NCBI RefSeq assembly: GCF_003712195.1 | Contig: NZ_RDSD01000004.1 | Coordinates: 62,001-126,000, forward strand | Direction: 5' to 3' | DNA: 64,000 nt | Source: Proteiniphilum sp. X52 | GTDB lineage: Bacteria; Bacteroidota; Bacteroidia; Bacteroidales; Dysgonomonadaceae | Translations under genes and position numbers: made by a program | Notes under the pieces: model-generated | Database searches by the model: none | What the model saw: the letters and a program-made list of their open reading frames with translations, nothing else | Told to the model about the DNA's origin: nothing | In this document: positions 36,630 through 46,695 of the stretch, piece after piece | How the letters are laid out: every line of letters starts with the position of its first letter | Position numbering within the stretch: the stretch's first letter is position 1

Positions 36630-36722
36630 ATATCCTTTTTTTAACCCAAAAGATGACAACCTAACAAAATAAAATTGAAAGGATTAGGGCAGATTTAACA
36701 CAAGAATGTAAATTTCGGACCT

Positions 36723-36730
36723 CAAAAATA
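36723..36730 (-). promoter_or_regulatory. -7 box of the oadGAB operon
   Basis: On the minus strand TATTTTTG fits TAnnTTTG, about 94 bases before the oadG start. A TTTG lies upstream at 36754-36757 but at 23 rather than 19 bases. Confidence 0.4.
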
Positions 36731-36876
36731 CAAAAAATATCTGATTTATTGCACAAAAAGCTGCAATTTGCGCAATTTAAGGATTGTTTAACGTGATTTC
36801 ATATCCTCAAGGAGCATACAACCGGGGCATATGCATGCTGCCAAAACCGGGACATTGCCATATCGGCACATTCCTT

Positions 36877-39552
36877 TCAATACTCCTCTTTACTGTGATT
36901 GATCTTCATCAGTTTCACCAGTTCCACCACCACAATAGGCACCAGGGAAAGAAGACCCGCGTAAAGCCAGTGAGCAGCATCCATGGGCGTTACACCAAAG
37001 ATCTCCATTACGCCGGGTATCACCAGCACGGCCAATAGCAGCAGGGCCGACAGGAAGATCGCGCCTAGCAATGACCGGTTACTGAATATACTTGTTTGGA
37101 AAGACGAACGTCTGTTGGAATGCAGATTTCGCACATGCAACAATTGCGAGAAACCCAGCACGGCAAAAGCCATGGTCTGTCCTAAAGGTTGACCGCCATC
37201 CTTAAAGCCGATCATATAAGCAACCAATGAGATAAAGCCGATGGTAGCTCCCTGGTAGCCTATTCTCCGGACCATTCCTCTGGTGAAGAAACCCTGTTTG
37301 GGATCCCGCGGTTTGCGGGTCATCACATCCTTATCGGCAGGGTCCATACTCAATGCCAACGCGGGAAGACTGTCTGTGACCAGGTTAATCCATAATATAA
37401 GGATAGGGGTTAACGGATTGCCGATATTGGCAATGGAAGCGATAAAGATCAGCAACACCTCCCCCACATTGGCTGACAGTAGAAACTGTATAACCTTTAG
37501 TATATTGTCATAAATACGGCGTCCCTCTTCCACAGCGCTCACGATAGTGGCAAAATTATCGTCCGTCAGGATCACATCCGATGCTTCCTTGGCTACTTCG
37601 GTGCCCACCATCCCCATCGACACACCGATATCTGCCTGTTTGAGTGCCGGCGCGTCATTCACCCCGTCGCCGGTCATCGCCACGATATCATCATGCGACT
37701 GCCAGGCTTTCACTATCCTTACTTTGTGTTCAGGAGCCACACGCGCATATACCGAATAGGCCTCCACGTCGCGATAAAGCGTATCATCGTCCATCTCTTC
37801 CACGTCGGTGCCGGTAACGGCTTGATCCCCTTCATTGTAAATCCCTATCTCATCGGCAATAGCAACTGCCGTCACCTTGTGGTCGCCGGTGATCATCACC
37901 GGACGAATCCCGGCCGTCTTACACTTTTTCACGGCTTCTACCACTTCGGGACGGGCCGGATCGATCATGCCGAGCAGCCCCGCGAAGACGAGATCCTTCT
38001 CGATCGTTTCCGTACTTACTTCATCAGGCAGGGTATCCATATCTTTGTATGCGACGGCAAGCACACGTAATGCCGATTGTGCCATCCGCTGATTCTCCTC
38101 TTTGATGGTCTCAATATCTTCTTGGGTAACAGGACGCACCTTTCCCCGGACAAGCATCCGGGTGGAGACCGCGAGCACCTCATCCACTCCCCCTTTCAGG
38201 TTTACGCGAAATATCCCCTCTTCCATGCGGTGAATGGTCGACATTCTTTTCCTTTCAGAGTCGAACGGTATCTCCGCCACCCGGGGAAAGCGGTTGTCCA
38301 GTTCCTTCTTGTCCATTTTCAGCCTGAGAGCAGCATCCACAATGGCAGTTTCCGTGGGATCCCCGGCAACCTCATGTTCTCCGCCTGGCAACTTTTTCAG
38401 GTGCGCGTCGGTACAGAGCAAAGATGATTGCAGCAACATCCGCTCATCGTCACCGAGTTCTTCGGCAAGCGGTGGATGGCGGAAATCGATGCGGTTACCG
38501 CTCGTCCATGCTTCCACGACGGTCATTTTATTCTGTGTAAGCGTACCTGTCTTATCGGAGCAGATCACCGTGACACTTCCCAAGGTTTCCACAGAAGGCA
38601 ATGTGCGCACGATGGCGTTCAGTTTCACCAGCCGCTGCACGCCAATAGCCAACACAATGGTAGAGACTATCTGTAACCCTTCGGGAATAGCCGCTACTGC
38701 CAAGCTGACAGCCATCATCAGCATCTCCAACCAGTGGTTTCCGTACAAGACGCCTATCATAAATATAAAGACACAGATTCCCAGCGCCACATAACCCAAC
38801 ACTTTACCGAGTTGTCCGAGACGTTTACTCATCGGCGTTTCCGTATCCCGCGTATTTTGGAGCATTTGGGCTATCTTGCCCACTTCGGTTTCCATGCCGG
38901 TGCCGACCACCACTCCTTTCCCGCGTCCATAGGTCACGGTACCGGTGGAAAAAGCCATGTTATCCCGGTCGCCCAAAGGAAGATCTTCCGCCTCCAACAC
39001 TCCCCCACTCTTTTCCACAGGCACCGACTCGCCGGTAAGGGCCGATTCCTGTACTTTCATATTCACCACCTCTATCAGACGCAAATCGGCAGGGATAATG
39101 TCGCCGGTATCCAACACCACTATATCGCCGGGCACAATTTCGGTGGACGTGATCTCCGTCACCTCCCCTTCCCGTAATACTTTCGAATGAGGTGAACTCA
39201 TCTTGTTCAGCGCATCCAACGACGATTGCGCCTTTTTTTCCTGTACCGTGCCGATTACCGCGTTGACCACCAATATCGCCATTATCACAAAAGCCTCCAC
39301 CAATCCTTCGCCTTCCATCACGCCGATCACTCCCGACACGGCGGCAGCGATAAGTAAAATAACTACCATGATGCTCTTGAATTGTTCAAAGAACATCATC
39401 AGGAGCGTTTTCTGTTTTTGGGATTGGAGTTGATTGGGGCCATACCGGGCAAGCCGTTCTTTCGCTTCATCTTCCGAAAGCCCCTTATCGGATGAAACTT
39501 CCAATTGTTGCAATATCTCTTCAACCGGTTGATTGTAATGGCGATCTTTCAT
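36877..39552 (-). CDS. Ca2+-type cation-transporting P-type ATPase
   Basis: An 891-residue P2-type pump. It has a cation-ATPase N-domain (LSEDEAKERLARYGPNQLQS), the actuator TGES (ALTGESVPVEK), a phosphorylation site DKTGTLTQNKM, VMITGDHKVTA and the hinge MTGDGVNDAPALKQADIGV. Helices of the transport site are visible: AAIPEGLQIVSTIVLAIGVQ, where most family members have PEGLP, and SANVGEVLLIFIAS followed by LILWINLVTDSLPALALSMDP. The NVGEV/NLVTDSLPA pattern is SERCA/PMCA-like, so Ca2+ export is the best guess, although Mn2+ or other divalent ions are possible. The gene is on its own between oadG and the EF-G2 promoter region. Confidence 0.92.
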   Translation of the reverse strand: MKDRHYNQPVEEILQQLEVSSDKGLSEDEAKERLARYGPNQLQSQKQKTLLMMFFEQFKSIMVVILLIAAAVSGVIGVMEGEGLVEAFVIMAILVVNAVIGTVQEKKAQSSLDALNKMSSPHSKVLREGEVTEITSTEIVPGDIVVLDTGDIIPADLRLIEVVNMKVQESALTGESVPVEKSGGVLEAEDLPLGDRDNMAFSTGTVTYGRGKGVVVGTGMETEVGKIAQMLQNTRDTETPMSKRLGQLGKVLGYVALGICVFIFMIGVLYGNHWLEMLMMAVSLAVAAIPEGLQIVSTIVLAIGVQRLVKLNAIVRTLPSVETLGSVTVICSDKTGTLTQNKMTVVEAWTSGNRIDFRHPPLAEELGDDERMLLQSSLLCTDAHLKKLPGGEHEVAGDPTETAIVDAALRLKMDKKELDNRFPRVAEIPFDSERKRMSTIHRMEEGIFRVNLKGGVDEVLAVSTRMLVRGKVRPVTQEDIETIKEENQRMAQSALRVLAVAYKDMDTLPDEVSTETIEKDLVFAGLLGMIDPARPEVVEAVKKCKTAGIRPVMITGDHKVTAVAIADEIGIYNEGDQAVTGTDVEEMDDDTLYRDVEAYSVYARVAPEHKVRIVKAWQSHDDIVAMTGDGVNDAPALKQADIGVSMGMVGTEVAKEASDVILTDDNFATIVSAVEEGRRIYDNILKVIQFLLSANVGEVLLIFIASIANIGNPLTPILILWINLVTDSLPALALSMDPADKDVMTRKPRDPKQGFFTRGMVRRIGYQGATIGFISLVAYMIGFKDGGQPLGQTMAFAVLGFSQLLHVRNLHSNRRSSFQTSIFSNRSLLGAIFLSALLLLAVLVIPGVMEIFGVTPMDAAHWLYAGLLSLVPIVVVELVKLMKINHSKEEY

Positions 39553-40002
39553 TCTTTAATCTTTTAAATATAAACGTGCGTCTCCATGGCTGGAGTAAAC
39601 CTCCTGAAGCATATGCGAAATAAACAAACAGTAGGGAGAAATGTTTACACCGTTTCACCGCAAAGGATCACAGACAGAACTTTACCCATGGTGGGAATAC
39701 CTTTTGCGCACCGGGGACGACTCCTCTCCCGGCGCCAGCTCCGCCCGGATATGTTTTATAACATAATCGTAACACTTTCCTTTGTCATGCGTTTTTTATA
39801 TATTGCGACGCTATTTAAGATAGCATGACTTTGCCGGTATTTATGCCACGGCAAAGTCTTTTTTCATACAATATAAAATTGGAATCAAGAACTTGGAAAC
39901 TCAAGATGCAAGATTTTGGCATAGCTCGAATAAACTTGGCTCTGCCCATTTGGCTTAACGCGAATATTCCATTCACATCAACAAAAAAAATAAAAAAAGC
40001 GT
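39553..40002. other. 450-base divergent region between the P-ATPase and EF-G2 genes
   Basis: Contains no supported coding region. The right half forms the leader of the EF-G2 gene and includes a terminator-like hairpin at 39827-39864. A TATATTG-like element lies at 39799-39805 with TTTG at 39781, but the spacing (14) does not fit the Bacteroidota -33/-7 rule. A degenerate heptamer-like stretch (TCAAGAACTTGGAAACTCAA) lies near 39888. Confidence 0.5.
39827..39864 (+). terminator. terminator-like hairpin in the EF-G2 leader
   Basis: Perfect 10-bp stem GACTTTGCCG (39827-39836) / CGGCAAAGTC (39849-39858) with a 12-base loop and six T's. It points along the + strand but no + strand gene precedes it closely, so it may act as an attenuator of the gene at 40003 or end a short RNA. 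Confidence 0.8.
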
Positions 40003-42159
40003 ATGAAAGTTTACAAGACAAACGAAATCAGGAACATTGCCCTCATTGGCAATGCAGGCTCAGGTAAGACCACTCTCGCGGAAGCCATGCTTTTCGAGTG
40101 TGGTCTTATAAAACGACGCGGCACGGTAGAGGGAAAGAATACCGTGAGTGACTACTTCCCTGTAGAGAAGGAATATGGATATTCCGTCTTCTCCACTGTT
40201 TTTTCATACGAGTGGAAAGAGAGACTGATGAACTTTATCGATTGTCCCGGCTCGGATGATTTTGTGGGAGGCGTTGTTTCAGCCCTCAATGTTACGGATA
40301 TGGCACTGATGCTGATCGATGCAGCCAACGGGGTGGAAGTGGGCACCGTCAATCAGCTCCGCTATGTGGACGACCTGAATAAACCGCTCGTTTTCTTGAT
40401 GAATCAGATGGACCATGAGAAAGCAGATTACGACAACACCCTTGCAAGCCTGAAAGAACAATACGGTAACAAAGTCGTACCGGTACAATATCCTATTGGC
40501 AGCGGCAGCTCTTTCGACGGGATCGTGGATGTGTTGAAGCAAAAACTGTATAAATGGAAACCGGGTGCCACAGCCCCCGACGTATTGGAAATCCCCGACA
40601 GTGAGAAGGATAAAGCGGGAGAATATTATCAGACTTTATTGGAAGCAGCGGCCGAAAATGACGAGGGTCTGATGGAAAAATATTTCGACCAAGGCTCCCT
40701 TACCGAAGAAGAGATGCGCGACGGTATCCACAAGGGCATGGTCAGCCGCAGCCTCTACCCGCTCTTCTGCGCCTCGGCAGAAAAAAATATGGCGGTGCAC
40801 CGCATCATGAACTTCCTGAGTATGGTGGCGCCCTCTCCGCTCGAAGTGCCCGCCCCGCTCAACAGCGAAGGGGAAGAAGTGAAACCCGACGCGTCAGCCC
40901 CCACAAGCTTGTTTTTCTTTAAAACAACGGTCGAGCCCCATATCGGGGAAGTTTCCTATTTTAAGGTGATGTCGGGCTCGGTGAAAGAAGGCGACGACCT
41001 CGTCAATGCCAACCGCGGCTCAAAAGAGCGTCTCGTACAGCTTTATACCGTGGCCGGACAGATCCGCAACAAAGCGGAAGAGTTACAGGCAGGCAGTATC
41101 GGCGCGGCGGTAAAACTCAAAGACGCGCGTACAGGGAATACACTCAACGCAAAAGATAGCGGGCACAAGTTTGATTTCATCCGTTATCCGGAACCCCGTT
41201 ACCGCCGGGCGATCAAGGCTGTCAACGAGTCGAACTCCGAAAAGCTGAGCGAAGCGCTCACCCGGATGAAAGAGGAAGATCCCACATGGTTGGTGGAAAA
41301 CTCCAAAGAGTTGAAACAGATGATCGTCTCGGGACAGGGCGAGTTTCACCTCAGGACATTGAAATGGCGGTTGGAGAACAACGACAAGATCGAAATTGAA
41401 TTCCTGGAACCCAAGATACCATACCGTGAGACCATCACGAAGGCAGCACGCGCCGATTACCGTCACAAGAAGCAATCGGGTGGCGCGGGCCAGTTCGGAG
41501 AGGTGCATCTTATCGTAGAGCCTTATACCGAAGGCATGCCCGTGCCGGAAGTCTACCGATTCAACGGCCAGGAATACAAAGTGCAGAACCGCGACACCCA
41601 GGAGATCAACCTGGAATGGGGCGGTAAACTGGTATTTGTGAACAGTATCGTGGGGGGAGCCATTGATACCCGCTTCCTGCCTGCTATCCTGAAAGGGATC
41701 ATGGCCCGTATGGAGCAGGGTCCCCTTACCGGATCGTATGCCCGCGACGTACGCGTGATTGTGTACGACGGCAAGATGCACCCTGTGGATTCCAATGAAA
41801 TCTCTTTTATGCTCGCGGGACGTAATGCGTTTAGCACCGCATTCAAAAATGCGGGGCCCAAGATCCTCGAACCTGTCTATGATGTGACGGTATCGGTACC
41901 GGGTGAGTATATGGGCGATGTGATGAGTGACCTGCAGGGACGCCGTGCCATGATCATGGGGATGGAAAGTGAAAAAGGATTCGAAAAACTCAAGGCGAAA
42001 GTGCCCCTGAAAGAAATGAGTTCCTACTCCACATCACTGAGCTCCATCTCCGGCGGAAGGGCTTCTTTTTCCATGAAATTCTCGAGCTATGAACTGGTTC
42101 CTTCCGATGTGCAGGAAAAACTGTTGAAAGCCTATGAGGCGCAGGAAAAGGAGGAATAA
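40003..42159 (+). CDS. EF-G2-type elongation factor G paralogue
   Basis: A 718-residue protein with all EF-G domains. G1 is GNAGSGKTTL (residues 16-25), but the G3 motif is DCPGSDDF (residues 80-87) instead of DTPGHVDF, so the catalytic His is replaced by Ser84. The switch I RGITI signature is replaced by KEYGYSV. G4 is NQMD (134-137) rather than NKMD. Later domains have SFFYFKV-like domain II strands, GQGEFHLRTLKWRL, KKQSGGAGQFGEVHLIVEP and the C-terminal GEYMGDVMSDLQGRRAMIMG. Bacteroides EF-G2 has been described as supporting translocation without GTP hydrolysis during carbon starvation; the altered catalytic motif here fits that class. It is followed by a strong terminator. Confidence 0.93.
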   Translation: MKVYKTNEIRNIALIGNAGSGKTTLAEAMLFECGLIKRRGTVEGKNTVSDYFPVEKEYGYSVFSTVFSYEWKERLMNFIDCPGSDDFVGGVVSALNVTDMALMLIDAANGVEVGTVNQLRYVDDLNKPLVFLMNQMDHEKADYDNTLASLKEQYGNKVVPVQYPIGSGSSFDGIVDVLKQKLYKWKPGATAPDVLEIPDSEKDKAGEYYQTLLEAAAENDEGLMEKYFDQGSLTEEEMRDGIHKGMVSRSLYPLFCASAEKNMAVHRIMNFLSMVAPSPLEVPAPLNSEGEEVKPDASAPTSLFFFKTTVEPHIGEVSYFKVMSGSVKEGDDLVNANRGSKERLVQLYTVAGQIRNKAEELQAGSIGAAVKLKDARTGNTLNAKDSGHKFDFIRYPEPRYRRAIKAVNESNSEKLSEALTRMKEEDPTWLVENSKELKQMIVSGQGEFHLRTLKWRLENNDKIEIEFLEPKIPYRETITKAARADYRHKKQSGGAGQFGEVHLIVEPYTEGMPVPEVYRFNGQEYKVQNRDTQEINLEWGGKLVFVNSIVGGAIDTRFLPAILKGIMARMEQGPLTGSYARDVRVIVYDGKMHPVDSNEISFMLAGRNAFSTAFKNAGPKILEPVYDVTVSVPGEYMGDVMSDLQGRRAMIMGMESEKGFEKLKAKVPLKEMSSYSTSLSSISGGRASFSMKFSSYELVPSDVQEKLLKAYEAQEKEE

Positions 42160-42184
42160 TAACCACCCACACTTTTCAACATCA

Positions 42185-42213
42185 GGGGCGACCAAAACGG
42201 TCGCCCCGTTTTT
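42185..42213 (+). terminator. intrinsic terminator of the EF-G2 gene
   Basis: Perfect 9-bp GC-rich stem GGGGCGACC / GGTCGCCCC with loop AAAAC, followed by GTTTTT, 26 bases after the stop. Confidence 0.93.
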
Positions 42214-42288
42214 ATACTAATAATTAACCTTGCTCCTCTCATCTTTCCTGTTTTCCCACTGGCATATTATTCTCATTGGCAAATTGGC

Positions 42289-45200
42289 TTATTCACCCAA
42301 TGTACCCGAAAATCGTTCCATATATTCACTCGGACGCATATTGAATTCCTTCTTGAAGCAGGAACTGAAATACTTAGGATCGTTGAACCCCACGGCATAA
42401 GCCAGATCCGATATCCGGATATTCCGGTTTTGATCCATGATCCGGCAAGCCGCTTTTAGCCTGATGTTCGTGATAAATGCCGAAGTATTCAATCCAGTAA
42501 GGGTTTTCAGTTTATTATACAGCGTGGACTTGCTTACGTTCATCTCTTCAGAGAACTGTTGCTGGTCAAATTCCGTGTTATCCAAATGCCGGTTCACGCA
42601 ATCGATCGCTTTTCGTATGAATGCTTCGTCGAGATTGGTGAATTCCAGATCTTTCAATTCAAATACCAACTGATTCTTAAAATCCCGTGCCATGCGTTCC
42701 CGGTTTTTTAACAGATTTTTGATACGCGCATGCAGCACGGTCAGGTTAAAAGGCTTACTGATAAATGCATCGGCTCCCGACTCATAGGCATCAGCGCGGT
42801 CTTTCTCATCGGTTTTGGCCGTCAGTAAGATAATAGGAATATGACTATATTCGATATTGTTCTTCAGCGATCTGCACAGTTCCACGCCATCCATCTCCGG
42901 CATCATGATATCGGAAACAATAATATCTATTTTTTCATGTTCGAGAATAAGCGTCGCCTCTTTTCCGTTTGTAGCAGTCAATACATGATAATCCCTGTTT
43001 AACAACCGATGAATAAGTTGCAATATCTCCGCACTGTCTTCCACAACCAGTACGGATGATGCTTTTTGATTTTTCGTCGCAGGCACGTTTTCTTCCGTTA
43101 TCGGGTTCTCCTCCGCGACAGTCGGCTCCCCGACGGTTTCAAATTTATTGGTATCGATTTCTGAATCCTCGAAACAAGAGACGTCGATGGGAAGGATGAC
43201 CGTGAATTCAGCACCTTTACCGATCTCGCTTTCCACCTGTATCGTCCCGTGATGGAGGTGGACAAGGTCTTTTACCAATGATAATCCGATGCCGGTGCCG
43301 GTAGTTTTGTGGCGGCGGTAATCTCCCTCGTAGAACCGCTTGAACAATGTTTGCTGGTCGTCTTTTGAGATTCCCGCGCCGTTGTCTTTTACCGAAATGC
43401 GGATATGGTCTTTATCTTCATCGCGATACGAGAGTGTCAGCTGCACGTAGCCATCTTCCGTTACATATTTGGCAGCATTTGAGACCAGGTTGTAGAGTAT
43501 CTTATCCAGCTTATCAATATCAAATAAACCCTGAATATTTTCCGGATCACTCACATAGGAAAAATGAAGTTTCTTCTTCCTGATCAGCGGATAGAACGAT
43601 TCGGTGGCATTTCTTATAAACTCGGAGATATTACCGTATGCCACACGCAATTGTAAATTCCCGGTTTCAGCTTTCCTGAATTCCAGGATTTGTTGTAACA
43701 ACCGGGTAAGCCGATTCACATTACGCCCCATAGTGGCGTAAAGGTCGTCATTCCCGGGTGATATTTGTTGTAACTCATCCACTGTGGCCGAAATAATGGT
43801 GAGCGGGGTCAGAAATTCATGGGTGATATTGGTGAAGAACTGTAGTTTGGCATGATTGAGTTCCTCGGCCTTTTCCTGTTCTATTTCTTTATATCGAAGC
43901 TGATTACGCAGTTGTATCCGATTCAGGATATTTCGGTATATTACATAACCGATCAGTGTCAAAAGGCAAAAATAGATGATAAAAGCCCACCATGAAAGCC
44001 AGAATGGCGGCAGCACATGGATCCGCATCTCCTTGATTTCATCGTTCCACACGCCGTTCTGTGTAGTCGCCTTTAATTGAAAAACATACTGTCCCGGTGA
44101 AAGATTGTTGTAATAAGCCACATTCTGTTTCGAATCGGCATATGTCCAGTCCTGATTAAACCCCGCCAGTTTATAGGCATACCTGTTGAGTTCAGGATTT
44201 TTGTAATTGAGGGTGGCAAAATGGATGCTGAAATTATTATACTTATGCGGGATCGTAATCCGGTCAGAGAAAGAGGGCACCTTTTCAGATATTTTACCGG
44301 TTATTTCCCCGCCCAGATTATAGAAAGAGGTGTTCAATACCCTTATATCGGTTATATAAAACGGTGTAGGATTGATTTCTGCCTCTATATTATCCGGGTT
44401 AAACCGCACCAATCCCTTATACCCTCCAAAAAACAGCTCTCCCTTATGATTACAGGATGATTTCGGTATAAAGAAGTTATCGCATAAGCCATCGGCTGTA
44501 GTATAAATCCGATAACTTGTCAATTCTGCCGTTTCATTGAAAGAGAGTCTGGCAAGTCCATTGCTTGTGCCGACCCAGAGATTTCCCTGGCGGTCTTCTT
44601 TGATGGAGCTTATCAGAGTTCCCAGAATAGAGAATTGAGGCGATTTATCGATAAAAGAGTCGGATATTTCGTCATACAGATACAACCTTCCGCCCTCACT
44701 GCCGGCCCACAAACGTCCGGAAGTATCATAATACAGCACATGGATAGTGCGCGCGGATATCTTTCCGTTTTCAACAGCATAGTTTTTGAAAACCAGCCCT
44801 TCCTTATTCCGGAGATTACCTTCCAACGATATCACACCCTTATTGATCGTTGCGATCCATATTTTACCTGTGCCGTCTTCTGTTATATCGATCATACTTG
44901 ACGGCTCCAGGCGTTTTCCGTCAACTACGATCTCGTCAAAAGCAAATCCTCTGTTATCGTTGAGCCACACACCCAAACCGTATTGCGTGCCGATCCAGGT
45001 GTTGCCTTGCCGGTCAATATGGATACTTCGTATCCGGTTATCAGTGATGAAAGAGCAATTGGTGTCAGTATAGCTCCTCACCGGTTTTCCCTTTTCATAA
45101 ACCCATAGTCCGCCACCATAGGTGCCGAAAAGTATTTCGCCGGCATTGCGCTGCCTGATATCGTAAATTGTGACTTGTCCTAACCCGTCGAATTCCTGTA

Positions 45201-46410
45201 AGGCCAGTTGCGAGAAGGTGTTTCCCGATTTTTTATCATACAAGACAACTCCGTATGTGCCTATCCCCATCCACATATTATCGTCATTGTCTAAAAAAAC
45301 CGACCGTATCGCACCGGTAGGTATCTCCGGAAGATCCAGATCAAAAAAACCGAACTTCGGCTTTTCCGTATTTGCAAACAAGACACCACCGCCGATAGTG
45401 CCGATCCAGATATTTTCCTTGTTATCCCGGATAATGGAATTGATCTCGTTGGAGGGAAGCTTATTGGTCTTATGTGTTGTACTCCAATTGATAAATCCGG
45501 AAGGGTTATCATATTCCAGCATACTAAGACCGCTACGGGTACCTATCCACAAGGTATTGGTATGGATATCTTCACAGATATCATAGACAAGGTTGTCCGA
45601 GAGACTTTCCGGATCGTCGTCATCATGCCGGTATGTCTTCAACCGGAGGTTCGCCGTATCACGCGGGTTTTCGAGCAGATGAAGACCTTCGCCCCATGTT
45701 CCTATCCAGATATTCTTCCTGCTGTCTTCATAGATCACATGCGCCGAGTTACGCGGGTTCAGTCGCGGGTAAACGTAAAAGATATTCTTAGAGGGAGCAT
45801 AACGGTATAATCCGTTATCCCATGTGCCGATCCATATCTCACCGGAGGTATCCTGAATGATGGATTTGAGTGAAGCAGTGATGGATATGTCGCCAACTTT
45901 TTGCAGACTATGATGGGTAAAGGCGTTCTCACGCGAATCGTATCTGAAGAGTCCGTCATCCAATCCGATCCACACCTCATTATTTTTTGTCACCAGAATA
46001 CAGGAAACCACCTTATTGGTTGTGTTCCGGATCTCGACAGGTTCAAATGTCCCCGACCTCTTATCGAATCGGTTCATCCCGCTGTAGGTTCCTACCCAGA
46101 GATTTCCCCGGTCATCATCCGCCAGACAATGAATATTATTGCTTGTCAACAAATTATAAACCGTCATCTGGTACCCGTCGTATTTGCATAGTCCGTTTCT
46201 CGTGGCAAACCACATAAATCCCTCCCGATCCTGATATACTTTCTGTATTTCATTGGTGGGAAAACCATCCGTCGTGCTCAGGATATCAAAATCCAACCCA
46301 ACGCTGCCCTGTCGGGAATACATACAATCTGTAGAGCCGAACAGCAAAATGAAAACGACGGTAATGAATGTTAAATGATTGGGTAGAATATCTGGCGACC
46401 ACTTCTTCAT
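42289..46410 (-). CDS. hybrid two-component system (HTCS) regulator 1
   Basis: A 1373-residue SusR-independent PUL regulator. The signal-peptide-like start is followed by repeated two-component propeller blades (DREGFMWFATRNGLCKYDGY, GNLWVGTYSGMNRF, NIWIGTWGEGLHLL and more) to about residue 720. A Y_Y_Y domain (~730-797), a membrane helix (~805-826), a kinase core (FFTNITHEFLTPLTII, His864; Asn978; GTGIGLSLV), a receiver (VLVVEDSAEI, Asp1167 in VSDIMMP) and an AraC-type HTH (~1260-1368, ending YFSSCFKKEFNMRPSEYMERF) complete it. The propeller binds an oligosaccharide in the periplasm. It is divergent from susC-1, which it most likely activates. Confidence 0.96.
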   Translation of the reverse strand: MKKWSPDILPNHLTFITVVFILLFGSTDCMYSRQGSVGLDFDILSTTDGFPTNEIQKVYQDREGFMWFATRNGLCKYDGYQMTVYNLLTSNNIHCLADDDRGNLWVGTYSGMNRFDKRSGTFEPVEIRNTTNKVVSCILVTKNNEVWIGLDDGLFRYDSRENAFTHHSLQKVGDISITASLKSIIQDTSGEIWIGTWDNGLYRYAPSKNIFYVYPRLNPRNSAHVIYEDSRKNIWIGTWGEGLHLLENPRDTANLRLKTYRHDDDDPESLSDNLVYDICEDIHTNTLWIGTRSGLSMLEYDNPSGFINWSTTHKTNKLPSNEINSIIRDNKENIWIGTIGGGVLFANTEKPKFGFFDLDLPEIPTGAIRSVFLDNDDNMWMGIGTYGVVLYDKKSGNTFSQLALQEFDGLGQVTIYDIRQRNAGEILFGTYGGGLWVYEKGKPVRSYTDTNCSFITDNRIRSIHIDRQGNTWIGTQYGLGVWLNDNRGFAFDEIVVDGKRLEPSSMIDITEDGTGKIWIATINKGVISLEGNLRNKEGLVFKNYAVENGKISARTIHVLYYDTSGRLWAGSEGGRLYLYDEISDSFIDKSPQFSILGTLISSIKEDRQGNLWVGTSNGLARLSFNETAELTSYRIYTTADGLCDNFFIPKSSCNHKGELFFGGYKGLVRFNPDNIEAEINPTPFYITDIRVLNTSFYNLGGEITGKISEKVPSFSDRITIPHKYNNFSIHFATLNYKNPELNRYAYKLAGFNQDWTYADSKQNVAYYNNLSPGQYVFQLKATTQNGVWNDEIKEMRIHVLPPFWLSWWAFIIYFCLLTLIGYVIYRNILNRIQLRNQLRYKEIEQEKAEELNHAKLQFFTNITHEFLTPLTIISATVDELQQISPGNDDLYATMGRNVNRLTRLLQQILEFRKAETGNLQLRVAYGNISEFIRNATESFYPLIRKKKLHFSYVSDPENIQGLFDIDKLDKILYNLVSNAAKYVTEDGYVQLTLSYRDEDKDHIRISVKDNGAGISKDDQQTLFKRFYEGDYRRHKTTGTGIGLSLVKDLVHLHHGTIQVESEIGKGAEFTVILPIDVSCFEDSEIDTNKFETVGEPTVAEENPITEENVPATKNQKASSVLVVEDSAEILQLIHRLLNRDYHVLTATNGKEATLILEHEKIDIIVSDIMMPEMDGVELCRSLKNNIEYSHIPIILLTAKTDEKDRADAYESGADAFISKPFNLTVLHARIKNLLKNRERMARDFKNQLVFELKDLEFTNLDEAFIRKAIDCVNRHLDNTEFDQQQFSEEMNVSKSTLYNKLKTLTGLNTSAFITNIRLKAACRIMDQNRNIRISDLAYAVGFNDPKYFSSCFKKEFNMRPSEYMERFSGTLGE

Positions 46411-46495
46411 TAAAATCAGTTTTTTACAAAAATAATGAAAGTTGACAGGTAAGCCAAGCTTGCTTGAGCTTGCCCGACACGCATCTTATACTCTA

Positions 46496-46503
46496 CAAAT
46501 ATA
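46496..46503 (-). promoter_or_regulatory. -7 box of HTCS-1
   Basis: TATATTTG on the minus strand matches TAnnTTTG and lies 86 bases before the HTCS-1 start. No clear -33 TTTG. Confidence 0.45.
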
Positions 46504-46687
46504 AGAAAACTAAATCTGGTCCGGAAAAATTTTATGTAAAAAGATGGCTTATCAGAAAAGGAATCTGTCACTAAATACGGTTAATTATTAAAGGATTGAC
46601 GATAAGACGCCATGTTAAAATAAAGTTGTCTTCATATTTTTCCACCTTTTTGAGTGATAATTCGAGTTAATTTATATCCCGCCAGCC

Positions 46688-46695
46688 TACCTTTG
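46688..46695 (+). promoter_or_regulatory. -7 box of susC-1
   Basis: TACCTTTG matches TAnnTTTG. It predicts a leader of about 250 bases before the susC-1 ATG at 46951, long but usual for susC genes, whose leaders often carry regulation. Confidence 0.5.

Noticed and set aside
39781-39806. TTTG/TATATTG as the EF-G2 promoter
   Set aside because: Spacing of 14 does not fit the 19-base rule and the -7 match is incomplete.
41083-41781. 232-codon minus-strand open frame inside the EF-G2 gene
   Set aside because: Shadow frame; the + strand encodes an intact EF-G domain set here.
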